Source: Metarhizobium sp017305935 | GTDB lineage: Bacteria > Pseudomonadota > Alphaproteobacteria > Rhizobiales > Rhizobiaceae | Reading direction: 5' to 3' | Length of the DNA: 64,000 nucleotides | NCBI RefSeq assembly: GCF_029601685.1 | Contig: NZ_JARRIR010000002.1 | Coordinates: 620,001 to 684,000 of the forward strand | In this document: piece after piece, positions 1-8,623 of the stretch | Layout: every line of letters begins with the position of its first letter | Numbering within the stretch: the first letter of the stretch is position 1 | The notes under the pieces: generated by a model | Databases searched by the model: none | Told to the model about the DNA's origin: nothing | What the model saw: the letters and a program-made list of their open reading frames with translations, nothing else | Position numbers and translations under genes: made by a program

Positions 1-1
1 T

Positions 2-1372
2 ATCGAAAAGGAAGTCTTCGCCAAGCTGCGCGACATTCCGGACGTTCGTATCCTCAAGCTCAACGACCGCGGCGAGCGCGACCTGTCGTTCAACTTCCTG
101 TCCAAGAACGAGAAGGATCTGAACGAGGCCGTCGGCGTGCTCGAATCCAAGCTGCGCGCCGATCCGCTGCTCGCCAATGTCAGTGCCGAAGGCGCCCTGC
201 CCCGGCCGGAGTTGCAGGTTCGCCCGCGTCTCGACCAAGCTGCCCGCCTGGGCATCACGCCGCAGCAGATCTCCGAGACCGTGCGTGTCGCCACCATCGG
301 CGATGTCGATGCGGCGCTGGCGAAAATCTCGCTCGACGACCGCCAGATCCCGATCCGCGTGCAGACCTCGCTCGATTTCCGCCGCGATCTCGCTTCCATC
401 CGGGCGCTGAAGATTCAGACGGCCAGCGGCGGCATGGTGCCGTTGTCGAGCGTCGCCGACATCGATTATTCGGAAGGGGCAAGCTCGATCAAGCGCAACA
501 ACCGCAATCGCGTCGTCGCCATCGGTTCCGATCTGCCGCAGGGTGTCGCGCTGGATTCGGCCTCGGCGCGCTTCCGCGAGATCGTGAAGGAGGCCAACCT
601 GCCGCCGACCGTGCAGCTTGCCGAAAGCGGCGACACCAAGGTGCAGCAGGAAATGCAGCAGAGCTTCGTCAACGCCATGTTGATGGGCCTGATGCTGGTG
701 CTGACCGTGCTGATCCTGCTGTTCAAGGACGTGATCCAGCCGTTCACAATCCTGTTCTCGCTGCCGCTCGCCATCGGCGGCGTCGCGCTTGGCCTGATCG
801 TCACCAGCAATCCGCTGTCGATGCCGGTGCTGATCGGCATCCTGATGCTGATGGGCATCGTTACCAAGAACGCCATCCTGTTGGTCGATTTCGCCATCGA
901 GATGCGTCGCCACGGCATGGAGCGCGTCGAGGCCATGGTCGAGGCCGGCCGCAAGCGCGCCCGCCCGATCATCATGACCTCGATCGCCATGTCGGCGGGC
1001 ATGTTGCCCTCGGCGCTCGGTGTCGGCGAAGGCGGCTCGTTCCGCGCGCCGATGGCGATTGCCGTGATCGGCGGCATCATCGTCTCGACGGTGCTGTCGC
1101 TGGTGGTCGTGCCCTCCTTCTTCCTGATCATGGACGACCTTTCGCGCCTGCTCGGCTGGGTTTTCGGCCGCCTCGTCGGCAAGAAGGACGAGGAGCAGTT
1201 GCCGCTGTCGCGCGAGGAACTGTCCTCCGCCGTCAGCGAAAACCAGCAGACGCTGGCGACCGTCGAGGAACGTCTCGCCTATCTGGAAAAACAATCGAGG
1301 GCGCAGGCCAAGGACGGCCAGGACCACCCGACCAGCAACGTCGTGCGCCTGCCGCCGCTGGCCGCAGAGTAA
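2..1372 (+). CDS. RND (HAE1/AcrB-type) efflux pump permease, 3' part only
   Basis: This is the C-terminal part of an inner-membrane RND pump, a proton antiporter that works with a periplasmic adaptor and an outer membrane channel. The frame is open to the left edge, so the true start is outside the window; about 456 residues are visible. The first half is the second periplasmic porter/docking region. A block of membrane helices follows, starting near MLMGLMLVLTVLILLF, with the family signature GIVTKNAILLVDF and the following GRKRARPIIMTS. After the last helix there is a charged, heptad-like tail of about 60 residues (REELSSAVSENQQ, VEERLAYLEKQ), probably cytoplasmic coiled coil. The family is clear, but the substrate (drug or metal) cannot be told. 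The gene converges on ureG and shares a hairpin terminator with it. Confidence 0.93.
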   Translation: MEKEVFAKLRDIPDVRILKLNDRGERDLSFNFLSKNEKDLNEAVGVLESKLRADPLLANVSAEGALPRPELQVRPRLDQAARLGITPQQISETVRVATIGDVDAALAKISLDDRQIPIRVQTSLDFRRDLASIRALKIQTASGGMVPLSSVADIDYSEGASSIKRNNRNRVVAIGSDLPQGVALDSASARFREIVKEANLPPTVQLAESGDTKVQQEMQQSFVNAMLMGLMLVLTVLILLFKDVIQPFTILFSLPLAIGGVALGLIVTSNPLSMPVLIGILMLMGIVTKNAILLVDFAIEMRRHGMERVEAMVEAGRKRARPIIMTSIAMSAGMLPSALGVGEGGSFRAPMAIAVIGGIIVSTVLSLVVVPSFFLIMDDLSRLLGWVFGRLVGKKDEEQLPLSREELSSAVSENQQTLATVEERLAYLEKQSRAQAKDGQDHPTSNVVRLPPLAAE

Positions 1373-1381
1373 GGGAAATGG

Positions 1382-1410
1382 AAAACGCCGGGTCGAAAGC
1401 CCGGCGTTTT
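1382..1410. terminator. Bidirectional terminator between the RND gene and ureG
   Basis: A perfect stem CGCCGGG/CCCGGCG (1386-1392 with 1400-1406) has a 7-base loop and is extended by AAAA/TTTT. The T-run on each strand lets it end both the plus-strand pump gene and the minus-strand urease operon. Confidence 0.85.
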
Positions 1411-1430
1411 GTTTTCGGTGATGAACTGAA

Positions 1431-2042
<612 letters not shown>

Positions 2043-2076
2043 CGAAATATCCTCGATCTTTCAAACATAGAGCGTT

Positions 2077-2757
2077 TCACGAGCGGAACAGCCGCGTCCC
2101 CTGCATCTCATGGCGCAGCGACACGATCTCGGCATGGATCATGGCGCTGCCGAGATCGTCGAGCGTCGAAGCCGCCGCCCGCGTCGCAATCGCCCCGATC
2201 CCCTCTTCCAGCCCGGCGAGAATGGCAACGCCATCGCGCTGGCCGATAGCGCCAAGGCGGATGCCGGCGGAGACAAGCTGCGAGGCGAGGCTGTGCAGGA
2301 ACGCCGCCAGCGCTTGCCGCAGCGCCACCCCATGCGCCGCCGCGACAACGCCAACGGCCACCGGATAGGCCGTGCCCGAAGCCAGCCCGTCGAGCACCGC
2401 TTGCGGCCAGGCGCGCGCGGCGGTCACAAAGGCATCGCCGAGCAGCGTGGTTTCCGCATGGCGCTCGCGTGAGCCGGCCAGCGCCGCCGCCAGTTCCCGC
2501 ACCGCCGCCAGCCTTTCGGCATCCGCGACGGCATGAAAGGCTTCGGCCAACAGCACCGCATCGTTCCAGCCGCTGCCGCGTTCCAGCAGCAGGGCGATCC
2601 AGGAACGCAGCGTCTCCGCATCGCCAACCAGCCCGTCCCCGACCGCCCGCTCCAGCCCGCCAGAATAAGCAAAAGCCCCGACCGGAAAGGCCGGCGAAAG
2701 CCAGGTCATCAATCGCAGCAGGCTTTGCGTTTCGGGGACGCTGCCGGCCTCAATCAT
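2077..2757 (-). CDS. ureF: Urease accessory protein UreF
   Basis: UreF bridges UreD and the UreG GTPase in the nickel-loading complex. The start is set at the ATG at 2757, giving 226 residues beginning MIEAGSVPETQSLLRL. This ATG overlaps the end of ureE by 8 bases, the usual translational coupling in this operon. A longer in-frame start at 2823 would only add sequence read out of the ureE gene. The conserved segment LSPAFPVGAFAYSGGLE near the N terminus is diagnostic of UreF, and the rest is an all-helical fold. Length is normal for the family. Confidence 0.95.
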   Translation of the reverse strand: MIEAGSVPETQSLLRLMTWLSPAFPVGAFAYSGGLERAVGDGLVGDAETLRSWIALLLERGSGWNDAVLLAEAFHAVADAERLAAVRELAAALAGSRERHAETTLLGDAFVTAARAWPQAVLDGLASGTAYPVAVGVVAAAHGVALRQALAAFLHSLASQLVSAGIRLGAIGQRDGVAILAGLEEGIGAIATRAAASTLDDLGSAMIHAEIVSLRHEMQGTRLFRS

Positions 2758-3208
2758 GGTGATGGTGGCTATGCCCATGACTGTGGTAGGCGCCGCGCAC
2801 CGGCTGGAACGGTTCTTCCACATCCTTCACCGTCGCGCCCAGGCCTTCGAGCATGGCGCGGATGACGTGGTCGCGCAGGATGAGGATGCGCTCTTCCTCG
2901 ATCTGGGCGCCGAGATGGCGATTGCCAAGATGCCAGGCAAGCTCGATCAGGTGCAGCCGGTCGCGGGCGCGGATCTCGAACAGTTTTTCCGGGGCGGCAT
3001 GGATCTCGATATAGTCGCCGTTTTCCAGCTGCAAGCGGTCGCCATGGGCGAACAGCACCGGCTCCTTGAGATCGAGCATGACCATGTCGCCGGTTTCGAG
3101 ATGCAGCACCTTGCGGCGCAGATGGCGCAGGTCATGGGCCAGGACGACGATACCGACAGGCGGATCGGAGGGCGTGCCGGCGGGGAGATAAGAGGTGACG
3201 CGTTGCAT
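2750..3208 (-). CDS. ureE: Urease nickel metallochaperone UreE
   Basis: UreE binds nickel and delivers it to the UreDFG-urease complex. The 152-residue product starts MQRVTSYLPAGTPSD and has the two-domain UreE layout: an N-terminal peptide-binding-like domain and a C-terminal metal-binding domain (AWHLGNRHLGAQIEEERILI). It ends in a histidine-rich tail (YHSHGHSHHHHD) that should hold extra nickel. Its stop overlaps the start of ureF. It is separated from ureC by an unrelated peroxiredoxin gene with its own terminator, so ureEFG may need a promoter of its own at 3209-3264. Confidence 0.95.
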   Translation of the reverse strand: MQRVTSYLPAGTPSDPPVGIVVLAHDLRHLRRKVLHLETGDMVMLDLKEPVLFAHGDRLQLENGDYIEIHAAPEKLFEIRARDRLHLIELAWHLGNRHLGAQIEEERILILRDHVIRAMLEGLGATVKDVEEPFQPVRGAYHSHGHSHHHHD

Positions 3209-3264
3209 GAGGAACCCCGTGATTGTCGTCCCTCAGGATGCCGGATGCATCGCCGCACTGCAAT

Positions 3265-3292
3265 AAAAAACCCCGGTGAAAACCGGGGTTTG
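3265..3292 (-). terminator. Terminator after the peroxiredoxin gene
   Basis: The inverted repeat AAACCCCGGT/ACCGGGGTTT with a GAAA loop is followed, on the minus strand, by six T residues. It lies just after the peroxiredoxin stop codon and before ureE, so it should reduce readthrough from ureC/prx into ureEFG. Confidence 0.85.
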
Positions 3293-3302
3293 TCGTTCTC
3301 AA

Positions 3303-3842
3303 TCAGGCTGCCTTGCGGGCGCCCTGCAGCGCGGCCAGAATGTTCTGCGGCGCGGAAACGCCGTAGGGATCCGACTCGCAATTGTCGGCATATCCCTCTT
3401 CCTCGAACCACTGCTCGACGGTACCGTCATCGATGACGGCGGCATAGCGCCAGGAGCGCATGCCGAAGCCGAGATTGTCCTTGGCGACCAGCATACCCAT
3501 CTTGCGGGTGAATTCGCCCGAACCGTCCGGGATCAGCTTGACGTTTTCCAGGTTCTGCGACTTGCCCCAGGCATTCATCACGAAAGCGTCGTTGACCGAG
3601 ATGCAGTAGATGTCGTCGATGCCTTCGGCGCGGAAATCCGCCGTGAGCTTTTCGAAATCGGGAAGCTGGTAGGTCGAGCAGGTCGGCGTGAAGGCGCCCG
3701 GCAGCGAGAACAGAACGACGCGCTTGCCGGCGAAATAATCGTCGCTGGTCTTGTCTTCCCACCGGAAGGGATTGGGGCCGCCCACGGCCTCGTCACGAAC
3801 GCGGGTGCGGAAGGTAACGGCGGGAACTTTTCTGCCCAGCAT
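3303..3842 (-). CDS. Peroxiredoxin of the Prx5/thioredoxin-peroxidase type
   Basis: Thiol peroxidase that reduces hydrogen and organic peroxides. The chosen ATG at 3842 gives 179 residues starting MLGRKVPAVTFRTRV; it is preceded by an ideal ribosome binding site (AAGGAG, 7 bases upstream), whereas the in-frame ATG further upstream has none. The peroxidatic cysteine lies in the Prx5-type motif PGAFTPTCSTYQLPDF, and the conserved segments NDAFVMNAWGK and GFGMRSWRYA support the PMP20/AhpE-like Prx5 group. A C-terminal cysteine (ADNCESDPYG) may act as the resolving or glutathione-linked residue. It sits between ureC and ureE on the same strand, an unusual interruption of a urease cluster. Confidence 0.93.
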   Translation of the reverse strand: MLGRKVPAVTFRTRVRDEAVGGPNPFRWEDKTSDDYFAGKRVVLFSLPGAFTPTCSTYQLPDFEKLTADFRAEGIDDIYCISVNDAFVMNAWGKSQNLENVKLIPDGSGEFTRKMGMLVAKDNLGFGMRSWRYAAVIDDGTVEQWFEEEGYADNCESDPYGVSAPQNILAALQGARKAA

Positions 3843-3954
3843 GATGATCTCCTTGAAAACTGACGCGCGGCACAGGTCCCGTGGGAGTTGCCGCAATTGC
3901 GTTTTCGTTTTCGTAGCGAAGAATCTCCCGCACTGCAGCATCAAAAATGTCGCA

Positions 3955-3981
3955 CATAGCAGCTATGCGCCATGCGCATGG
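3955..3981. promoter_or_regulatory. Two adjacent dyads upstream of the peroxiredoxin gene
   Basis: CATAGC-A-GCTATG (3955-3967) is a perfect 13-base dyad, immediately followed by the perfect 12-base palindrome CCATGCGCATGG (3970-3981). They lie between ureC and the peroxiredoxin start. ATAG/CTAT half-sites are typical of LysR-type regulators such as OxyR, so an oxidative-stress operator is possible. The second dyad could alternatively be part of a ureC transcript end. Confidence 0.35.
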
Positions 3982-4022
3982 ACGTGGCCGGCCGGTTGCT
4001 CAAATTCCGGCAGGCGCGGCTC

Positions 4023-5735
4023 TTAGAACAGGAAATAACGCTGCGCCATCGGCAGCACGGTGGCTGGCTCGCAGGTCAGCAATTCGCCGTCAGCGCGCAC
4101 CTCATAGGTCTCCGGGTCGACCTCGATATGCGGTGTCAGGCTGTTGTGGATCATCGACGCCTTGCCGATGCCGCCGCGCACATTCTGAACCGGCAGCATC
4201 TGTTTGGCGGTGCCGAGCCGGTTCTGCAGCCCGTTGTCGAGCGAGGACTGCGACACGAAGGTGACGGAGGAGTTGGTAAGGTTCTTGCCGAGGGTGGCGA
4301 ACATCGGCCGGTAATGCACCGGCTGCGGTGTCGGGATCGAGGCGTTCGGATCGCCCATGGGTGCCGCGGCGATCGAACCGCCGAGCAGGACCAGATCCGG
4401 CTTAACGCCAAAGAAGGCCGGGTTCCAGATCACCAGGTCGGCGCGCTTGCCGATCTCGATTGAGCCAATTTCCTTGCTCAGGCCATGGGCGATGGCCGGG
4501 TTGATCGTATATTTGGCAATGTAGCGCTTGGCGCGAAAATTGTCGTTGTCGCCGGTCTCTTGCTTCAGCCGGCCGCGCTGGCGCTTCATCTTGTCGGCCG
4601 TCTGCCAGGTGCGGATCGCCACTTCGCCGACGCGGCCCATGGCCTGGCTGTCGGAGGAGATGATCGAGAAGGCGCCGATATCGTGCAAGATATCCTCGGC
4701 CGCGATGGTCTCCTTGCGGATGCGGCTTTCGGCAAAGGCGATGTCCTCGGGAATCGACGGCGACAGGTGATGGCAGACCATCAGCATGTCCAGATGCTCG
4801 GCCAGCGTATTGACGGTATAGGGTCTCGTCGGGTTGGTCGAGGAAGGGATGACGTTCGGCTGGCCGCAGATGCGGATGATGTCGGGCGCATGGCCGCCGC
4901 CCGCGCCTTCGGTGTGGAAGGCATGGATGGTGCGGCCTTTCAGCGCCGCGATGGAATCCTCCACGAAACCGCTTTCGTTCAGCGTGTCGGTGTGGATCAT
5001 CACCTGCACGTCGTATGCATCGGCAACGCTCAAACAACAATCGATGGCTGCCGGCGTCGTGCCCCAGTCCTCGTGCAGCTTCAGCGAGGTGGCGCCGGCC
5101 AGCACCATCTCCTCCAGCGCCGCCGGCAGCGATGCATTGCCCTTGCCGGCAAAGGCGAGGTTCATCGGCAGCGCATCCGCCGCCTCGATCATCCGGGCGA
5201 TGTGCCACGGCCCCGGCGTGCAGGTGGTGGCGAGCGTGCCATGCGCCGGGCCGGTGCCGCCGCCGAGCATGGTGGTGAGGCCGCTCACCAGCGCCTCCTC
5301 GATCTGCTGCGGGCAGATGAAATGGATATGGCTGTCCATGCCGCCGGCGGTGACGATCTTGCCTTCCCCGGCAATCACTTCCGTGCCCGGCCCGACGACG
5401 ATGGTGACGCCGGCTTGGGTATCCGGGTTGCCTGCCTTGCCGATGGCGACGATGCGCCCATCCTTCAGCCCGATATCGGCCTTGACGATGCCCCAATGGT
5501 CGAGAATGACCGCATTGGTGATGACGGTATCGACCGCGCCCTCGGCGCGCGTCACCTGGCTCTGGCCCATGCCGTCGCGGATGACCTTGCCGCCGCCGAA
5601 TTTCACCTCGTCGCCATAGGCGGTGAAATCCTTCTCCACCTCGATGAACAGATCGGTGTCGGCCAGCCGCACCTTGTCGCCGGTCGTCGGTCCGAACATA
5701 TGGGCATAGGCGGCGCGGGACATCTTGTAGGGCAT
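4023..5735 (-). CDS. ureC: Urease subunit alpha (catalytic)
   Basis: UreC carries the di-nickel active site that hydrolyses urea to ammonia and carbamate. The product is full length (570 residues, MPKMSRAAYA-like start MPYKMSRAAYAHMFGPTTGD). All key features are visible: the metal ligands in DSHIHFICP, the lysine to be carbamylated in GATSLKLHEDWG, further nickel ligands in HTDTLNESGF and HAFHTEGAGGGHAPD, and the flap/catalytic segment MVCHHLSPSIPEDIAFAESRIR. The gene starts 4 bases after the upstream accessory gene, so it is translated from the same message as ureD, ureA and ureB. No defect is seen. Confidence 0.98.
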   Translation of the reverse strand: MPYKMSRAAYAHMFGPTTGDKVRLADTDLFIEVEKDFTAYGDEVKFGGGKVIRDGMGQSQVTRAEGAVDTVITNAVILDHWGIVKADIGLKDGRIVAIGKAGNPDTQAGVTIVVGPGTEVIAGEGKIVTAGGMDSHIHFICPQQIEEALVSGLTTMLGGGTGPAHGTLATTCTPGPWHIARMIEAADALPMNLAFAGKGNASLPAALEEMVLAGATSLKLHEDWGTTPAAIDCCLSVADAYDVQVMIHTDTLNESGFVEDSIAALKGRTIHAFHTEGAGGGHAPDIIRICGQPNVIPSSTNPTRPYTVNTLAEHLDMLMVCHHLSPSIPEDIAFAESRIRKETIAAEDILHDIGAFSIISSDSQAMGRVGEVAIRTWQTADKMKRQRGRLKQETGDNDNFRAKRYIAKYTINPAIAHGLSKEIGSIEIGKRADLVIWNPAFFGVKPDLVLLGGSIAAAPMGDPNASIPTPQPVHYRPMFATLGKNLTNSSVTFVSQSSLDNGLQNRLGTAKQMLPVQNVRGGIGKASMIHNSLTPHIEVDPETYEVRADGELLTCEPATVLPMAQRYFLF

Positions 5736-5739
5736 GGGA

Positions 5740-6402
5740 TTACCTCACGGGTTCGGAAGAGGAATGCGAAAGAACGGAAGCGCCGAGAAGGCTGTCGATG
5801 CGCGACAGCCGGCCGGCCGCGACATGCGCCTCCACCCAGGCGCGCTCGGCGGCGAAGGGATGCCATTCCCAGCCCTGATGCCCGAAGCCGGCAAGGCAGA
5901 CGGCGTCCTGCGCGAAGACCGGCGACGACAGCACATGCGCAATCGTCACCAGCCCGCTGGAAGGCACGACATAAGGCGGCGGCGCATGAACCGCCAGTTC
6001 CACCTCCAGCGCCTCATGGCAGGCGCGGGAGAGCACGAGATGCGCCTTGCCGTGTGCGGCGGCGATGCCGGCGAAACCGGCGGTATAATCGTCGCAGAAA
6101 TCGTCGAGATCGGGATGGCTGCGCGACAGCGGTTCACGCATCGCGGCGAATTTTTCCGGGTCGCGCACGCACCAGATGGCGGCGGCGGCACGCACCGGCG
6201 GGCTTCCCGCCCAGCCGGTCTGCGCCATCGCCTTGCCCGGCCGGCCGGTGTTGCATACCGCAACGATATCCGTGCGGCTGCCACCGGCCCCGACCGAGCG
6301 GCAATCGTTGAAACGGATCACCAGATCGGCGGCATCGATCAGGCCCGCAGCACCTTCCGGCACGGAGCCATTGCCGACGATCATGATCCGCCGGGCGGCC
6401 AT
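5740..6402 (-). CDS. Urease operon accessory protein, GT29 sialyltransferase-like
   Basis: A 220-residue protein starting MAARRIMIVGNGSVPEGAAG. Its N-terminal part resembles the sialyltransferase motif L of glycosyltransferase family 29 (VGNG...IDAADLVIRFNDCRS...GGSRTDIV). A later VVPSSGLVTIAHVL and GFGHQGWEWHPFAAERAWVE resemble the family motifs S and III/VS. This supports a nucleotide-sugar-binding fold; catalytic activity and substrate are unknown. The start overlaps the previous stop codon (TGATG) and ureC follows after 4 bases, so expression is tied to urease. Similar proteins in rhizobia are named urease operon accessory protein, but their role is not established. There is no signal peptide, so it should be cytoplasmic. 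Confidence 0.75.
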   Translation of the reverse strand: MAARRIMIVGNGSVPEGAAGLIDAADLVIRFNDCRSVGAGGSRTDIVAVCNTGRPGKAMAQTGWAGSPPVRAAAAIWCVRDPEKFAAMREPLSRSHPDLDDFCDDYTAGFAGIAAAHGKAHLVLSRACHEALEVELAVHAPPPYVVPSSGLVTIAHVLSSPVFAQDAVCLAGFGHQGWEWHPFAAERAWVEAHVAAGRLSRIDSLLGASVLSHSSSEPVR

Positions 6403-6824
6403 CAGTTGTTTTGCCCTTCCGCCAGTTCCTTCAGTTCCTTTGTGCGGGCGCGCGTCAACTCCGCCTGGCATTGATAGATCAGCATCGGCTCCATCGTGCC
6501 CATATGTGCCTGAAAACCGTAGGCCGCGCATTGGCCGTCGCGATAATCCACCCAGGCGCGCTGCGCCTTCAGCAGTTGCTCCTCGGCGCCGCGCTGGTCG
6601 GCCTCGAAATCGGCGTCCATCTGGCGCATGGCGGCGCGGGTCTGCTTGTATTGCGCATTCAGCGCCGCATCGGCCTCGTCGAAATCCTGCGAGGCGCAGC
6701 CGGTCATCTCGACCTGCGTCTGCGCATTGTCGCAATCCAGCTCCGGCGCATCCTCCTGCGCCAGCGCCGGTAGCGGCAGGACGAAAAGGGTTATCAACCC
6801 CAGCGCCGCACCCCAGTTTTTCAT
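6402..6824 (-). CDS. Secreted DUF1311 / LprI-like protein
   Basis: A 140-residue protein with a clear Sec signal peptide (MKNWGAALGLITLFVLPLPALAQ, cut after about residue 22). The mature part has the DUF1311 pattern of the lysozyme-inhibitor LprI N-terminal family: a helical hairpin with cysteines (DCDNAQTQVEMTGC, GQCAAYGF, YQCQAELTR) and the motif AQRAWVDYRDGQC. It should be periplasmic, with disulfides. Family members can inhibit lysozyme, but whether this one does is not known. It sits in the urease operon between ureB (26 bases) and the sialyltransferase-like gene (stop and start overlap), and a link to urease function is not obvious. Confidence 0.8.
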   Translation of the reverse strand: MKNWGAALGLITLFVLPLPALAQEDAPELDCDNAQTQVEMTGCASQDFDEADAALNAQYKQTRAAMRQMDADFEADQRGAEEQLLKAQRAWVDYRDGQCAAYGFQAHMGTMEPMLIYQCQAELTRARTKELKELAEGQNN

Positions 6825-6850
6825 GCGTATTCTCCCCGTTTATGGAATTT

Positions 6851-7156
6851 TCAGAGCTTGCCCATGACCTGCTGGCGGAAACCGTAGACCTCGCGCTTGC
6901 CCGAGATCGGAACGAGGGTGACGGTGCGCGTCTGGCCGGGCTCGAAACGCACGGCGGTGCCCGCCGGAATATCGAGGCGCATGCCGCGCGCTTTGTCGCG
7001 GTCGAAAAGCAAGCCGGCATTGGTCTCGGCGAAATGATAATGGCTGCCGACCTGCACCGGCCGGTCGCCGCTGTTGGAGACGTCGAGGCTGACGGTCGGC
7101 TGGCCGGCATTGAGTTCGATGTCGCCGCTGGCGGCGATGATTTCTCCGGGAATCAT
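6851..7156 (-). CDS. ureB: Urease subunit beta
   Basis: Structural subunit of the urease (alpha-beta-gamma)3 complex. The 101-residue product starts MIPGEIIAASGDIELN and contains the family segments VSNSGDRPVQVGSHYHFAE, LDIPAGTAVRFEPGQ and the C-terminal GKREVYGFRQQVMG. Beta and gamma are separate genes here, as in most bacteria. It lies 10 bases after the DUF1272 gene and upstream of the secreted DUF1311 gene, within the same minus-strand operon. Confidence 0.97.
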   Translation of the reverse strand: MIPGEIIAASGDIELNAGQPTVSLDVSNSGDRPVQVGSHYHFAETNAGLLFDRDKARGMRLDIPAGTAVRFEPGQTRTVTLVPISGKREVYGFRQQVMGKL

Positions 7157-7166
7157 GTCGGTCTCC

Positions 7167-7421
7167 TCATGCGGCCTGGCCGGGCGGGCAGCCCTCGGCC
7201 TTCAGGATGCGTTTGGTCGAGGCGGGATACTTGGCAAGCAAACCCGCCGGGCGCACCGGCCGACGCACGAATTCGCCGCCGCAATTTGGGCAATCACCGC
7301 CGAGCTTGTTGGTCACGCAATCGGCGCAGAAGGTGCATTCGAAGGTGCAGATCATCGCGTCCGGGCTGTCGGGGGCGAGGTCGCGGTCGCAGCATTCGCA
7401 ATTGGGGCGCAGGTCGAGCAT
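7167..7421 (-). CDS. DUF1272 cysteine-rich protein
   Basis: An 84-residue protein starting MLDLRPNCECCDRDLAP. It carries four pairs of closely spaced cysteines (CECC, CTFECTFCADC, CPNCGG), matching the DUF1272 family of small predicted zinc-binding proteins. It fits between ureA and ureB with 10-base gaps on each side, so it is co-translated with the urease subunits. Its function is unknown; metal binding is an inference from the cysteine spacing. Confidence 0.85.
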   Translation of the reverse strand: MLDLRPNCECCDRDLAPDSPDAMICTFECTFCADCVTNKLGGDCPNCGGEFVRRPVRPAGLLAKYPASTKRILKAEGCPPGQAA

Positions 7422-7431
7422 GGCCGCCTCC

Positions 7432-7734
7432 TCAGCGGATCGGTTCGTGAACGGTCACCAGCTTGGTGCCGTCGGGGAAGGTCGCTTCCACTTGCACGTC
7501 ATGGATCATCTCGGGAATGCCCTCCATCACCTGCGCGCGGGTCAGGACATGCGCGCCCGCCTCCATCAGCTCGGCGACAGAGCGGCCGTCGCGCGCGCCC
7601 TCGACGACGAAATCGGAAATCAGCGCGATCGCTTCCGGATAGTTCAGCTTGACGCCGCGTTCCAGCCGGCGGCGCGCCACCATGGCCGCCATGGAGATCA
7701 GCAACTTGTCTTTTTCCCTGGGCGTCAGGTTCAT
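7432..7734 (-). CDS. ureA: Urease subunit gamma
   Basis: The small structural subunit of urease. The 100-residue product starts MNLTPREKDKLLISMAAMVA and includes the conserved GVKLNYPEAIALISDFVVEG, MEAGAHVLTRAQVMEG and the C-terminal PDGTKLVTVHEPIR. Length and sequence are typical. It follows ureD after 21 bases on the minus strand. Confidence 0.98.
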   Translation of the reverse strand: MNLTPREKDKLLISMAAMVARRRLERGVKLNYPEAIALISDFVVEGARDGRSVAELMEAGAHVLTRAQVMEGIPEMIHDVQVEATFPDGTKLVTVHEPIR

Positions 7735-7755
7735 GTCCGCATCGCTCCCCTTCGT

Positions 7756-8574
7756 TCAGATGTTCCAGACTTTTGGCACGGGCGCGCCATTGCGCAAGAT
7801 CGAAATCAGCGGGATCAAGGTTTTTCTGAGCGCGAACCCGTCTTCCGCCGAAAGCCTCACCACAAGCTTGTCGTTCCAGGCGCTGGCGCCGCCGAAAGCC
7901 TCGCCCATGCCCGCCCGAATGGCGGCGAGAAACGCCTCGGCCTTCGGGCCGCAATAGAGCATGGTGGCGAAAGCGATGCGGCCGGACAGCACGCCGGGCG
8001 CTGCGGCAAGCGACGCGACCGCACCATCGAGGCGGATATCTTCGGCATGGATCAATCGGCCGGCACGGCGGATGCGCCAGCGATCGGCAAACGCCCCGTT
8101 CCGCATCGTCTCGCCCATGGCGCGGCGACCGAGCAGCACCGCCTCAAGTCCCAGAAATTCCGCGCTCTCGTCCAGATCGACCTCCAGCCGCCGCGCCATG
8201 GCAGCGCGGTCGAACAGGATGGTTTCCTGCGGCAGCCAGTCGACGCGAGCACCTGCGGCAACCGCGATCCGTGTCGTCACCTCGGCCGTGCCGGCGGACG
8301 CCTTATAAATCTTCTCGCAGGCCTGCGTCGTCGCTGTCACATGGCAGTCGGCGCCGGCAGTCACGCCCCAGGCCATCTCATCGCCGCCAGTCAGCCCGCC
8401 CGACGTGTTGATGATCACCGCCTCCATCTCAGGCGAAAAGGTCTGCGGCAGGCGGATCTTGGCCGAACCCTCCTGGAAGAGTTCGGCCAGCCGCGTGCGC
8501 CCGTCAAACAGCTTGGCCGTCAGCCGTCCGACGCCGAAAGCGCGCTGCGGCCGGCTGATCGCCACCCCCGTCAC
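7756..8574 (-). CDS. ureD: Urease accessory protein UreD
   Basis: UreD is the scaffold that binds apo-urease and recruits UreF and UreG for nickel insertion. The start is set at GTG 8574, preceded by AGGAGA at 7 bases, giving 272 residues, normal for the family. No ATG exists in frame between here and 8814, and that longer version would add an unconserved N terminus reading through a repeat. Visible family segments are GVGRLTAKLFDGRTRLAELF followed by EGSAKIRLPQ, then INTSGGLTGGDEM and LPQETILFDRAAMARR. It is the first gene of the urease operon. Confidence 0.92.
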   Translation of the reverse strand: MTGVAISRPQRAFGVGRLTAKLFDGRTRLAELFQEGSAKIRLPQTFSPEMEAVIINTSGGLTGGDEMAWGVTAGADCHVTATTQACEKIYKASAGTAEVTTRIAVAAGARVDWLPQETILFDRAAMARRLEVDLDESAEFLGLEAVLLGRRAMGETMRNGAFADRWRIRRAGRLIHAEDIRLDGAVASLAAAPGVLSGRIAFATMLYCGPKAEAFLAAIRAGMGEAFGGASAWNDKLVVRLSAEDGFALRKTLIPLISILRNGAPVPKVWNI

Positions 8575-8623
8575 ACCCCATCTCCTGTCTTGCCGGACCG
8601 CATCGACTTGCCGTTCTCCATAG

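Noticed and set aside
4485..6311. A 608-codon open frame antisense to ureC and its neighbour
   Set aside because: It spans two clear genes on the other strand and has shadow-like composition rich in Arg, Ala and Gly.
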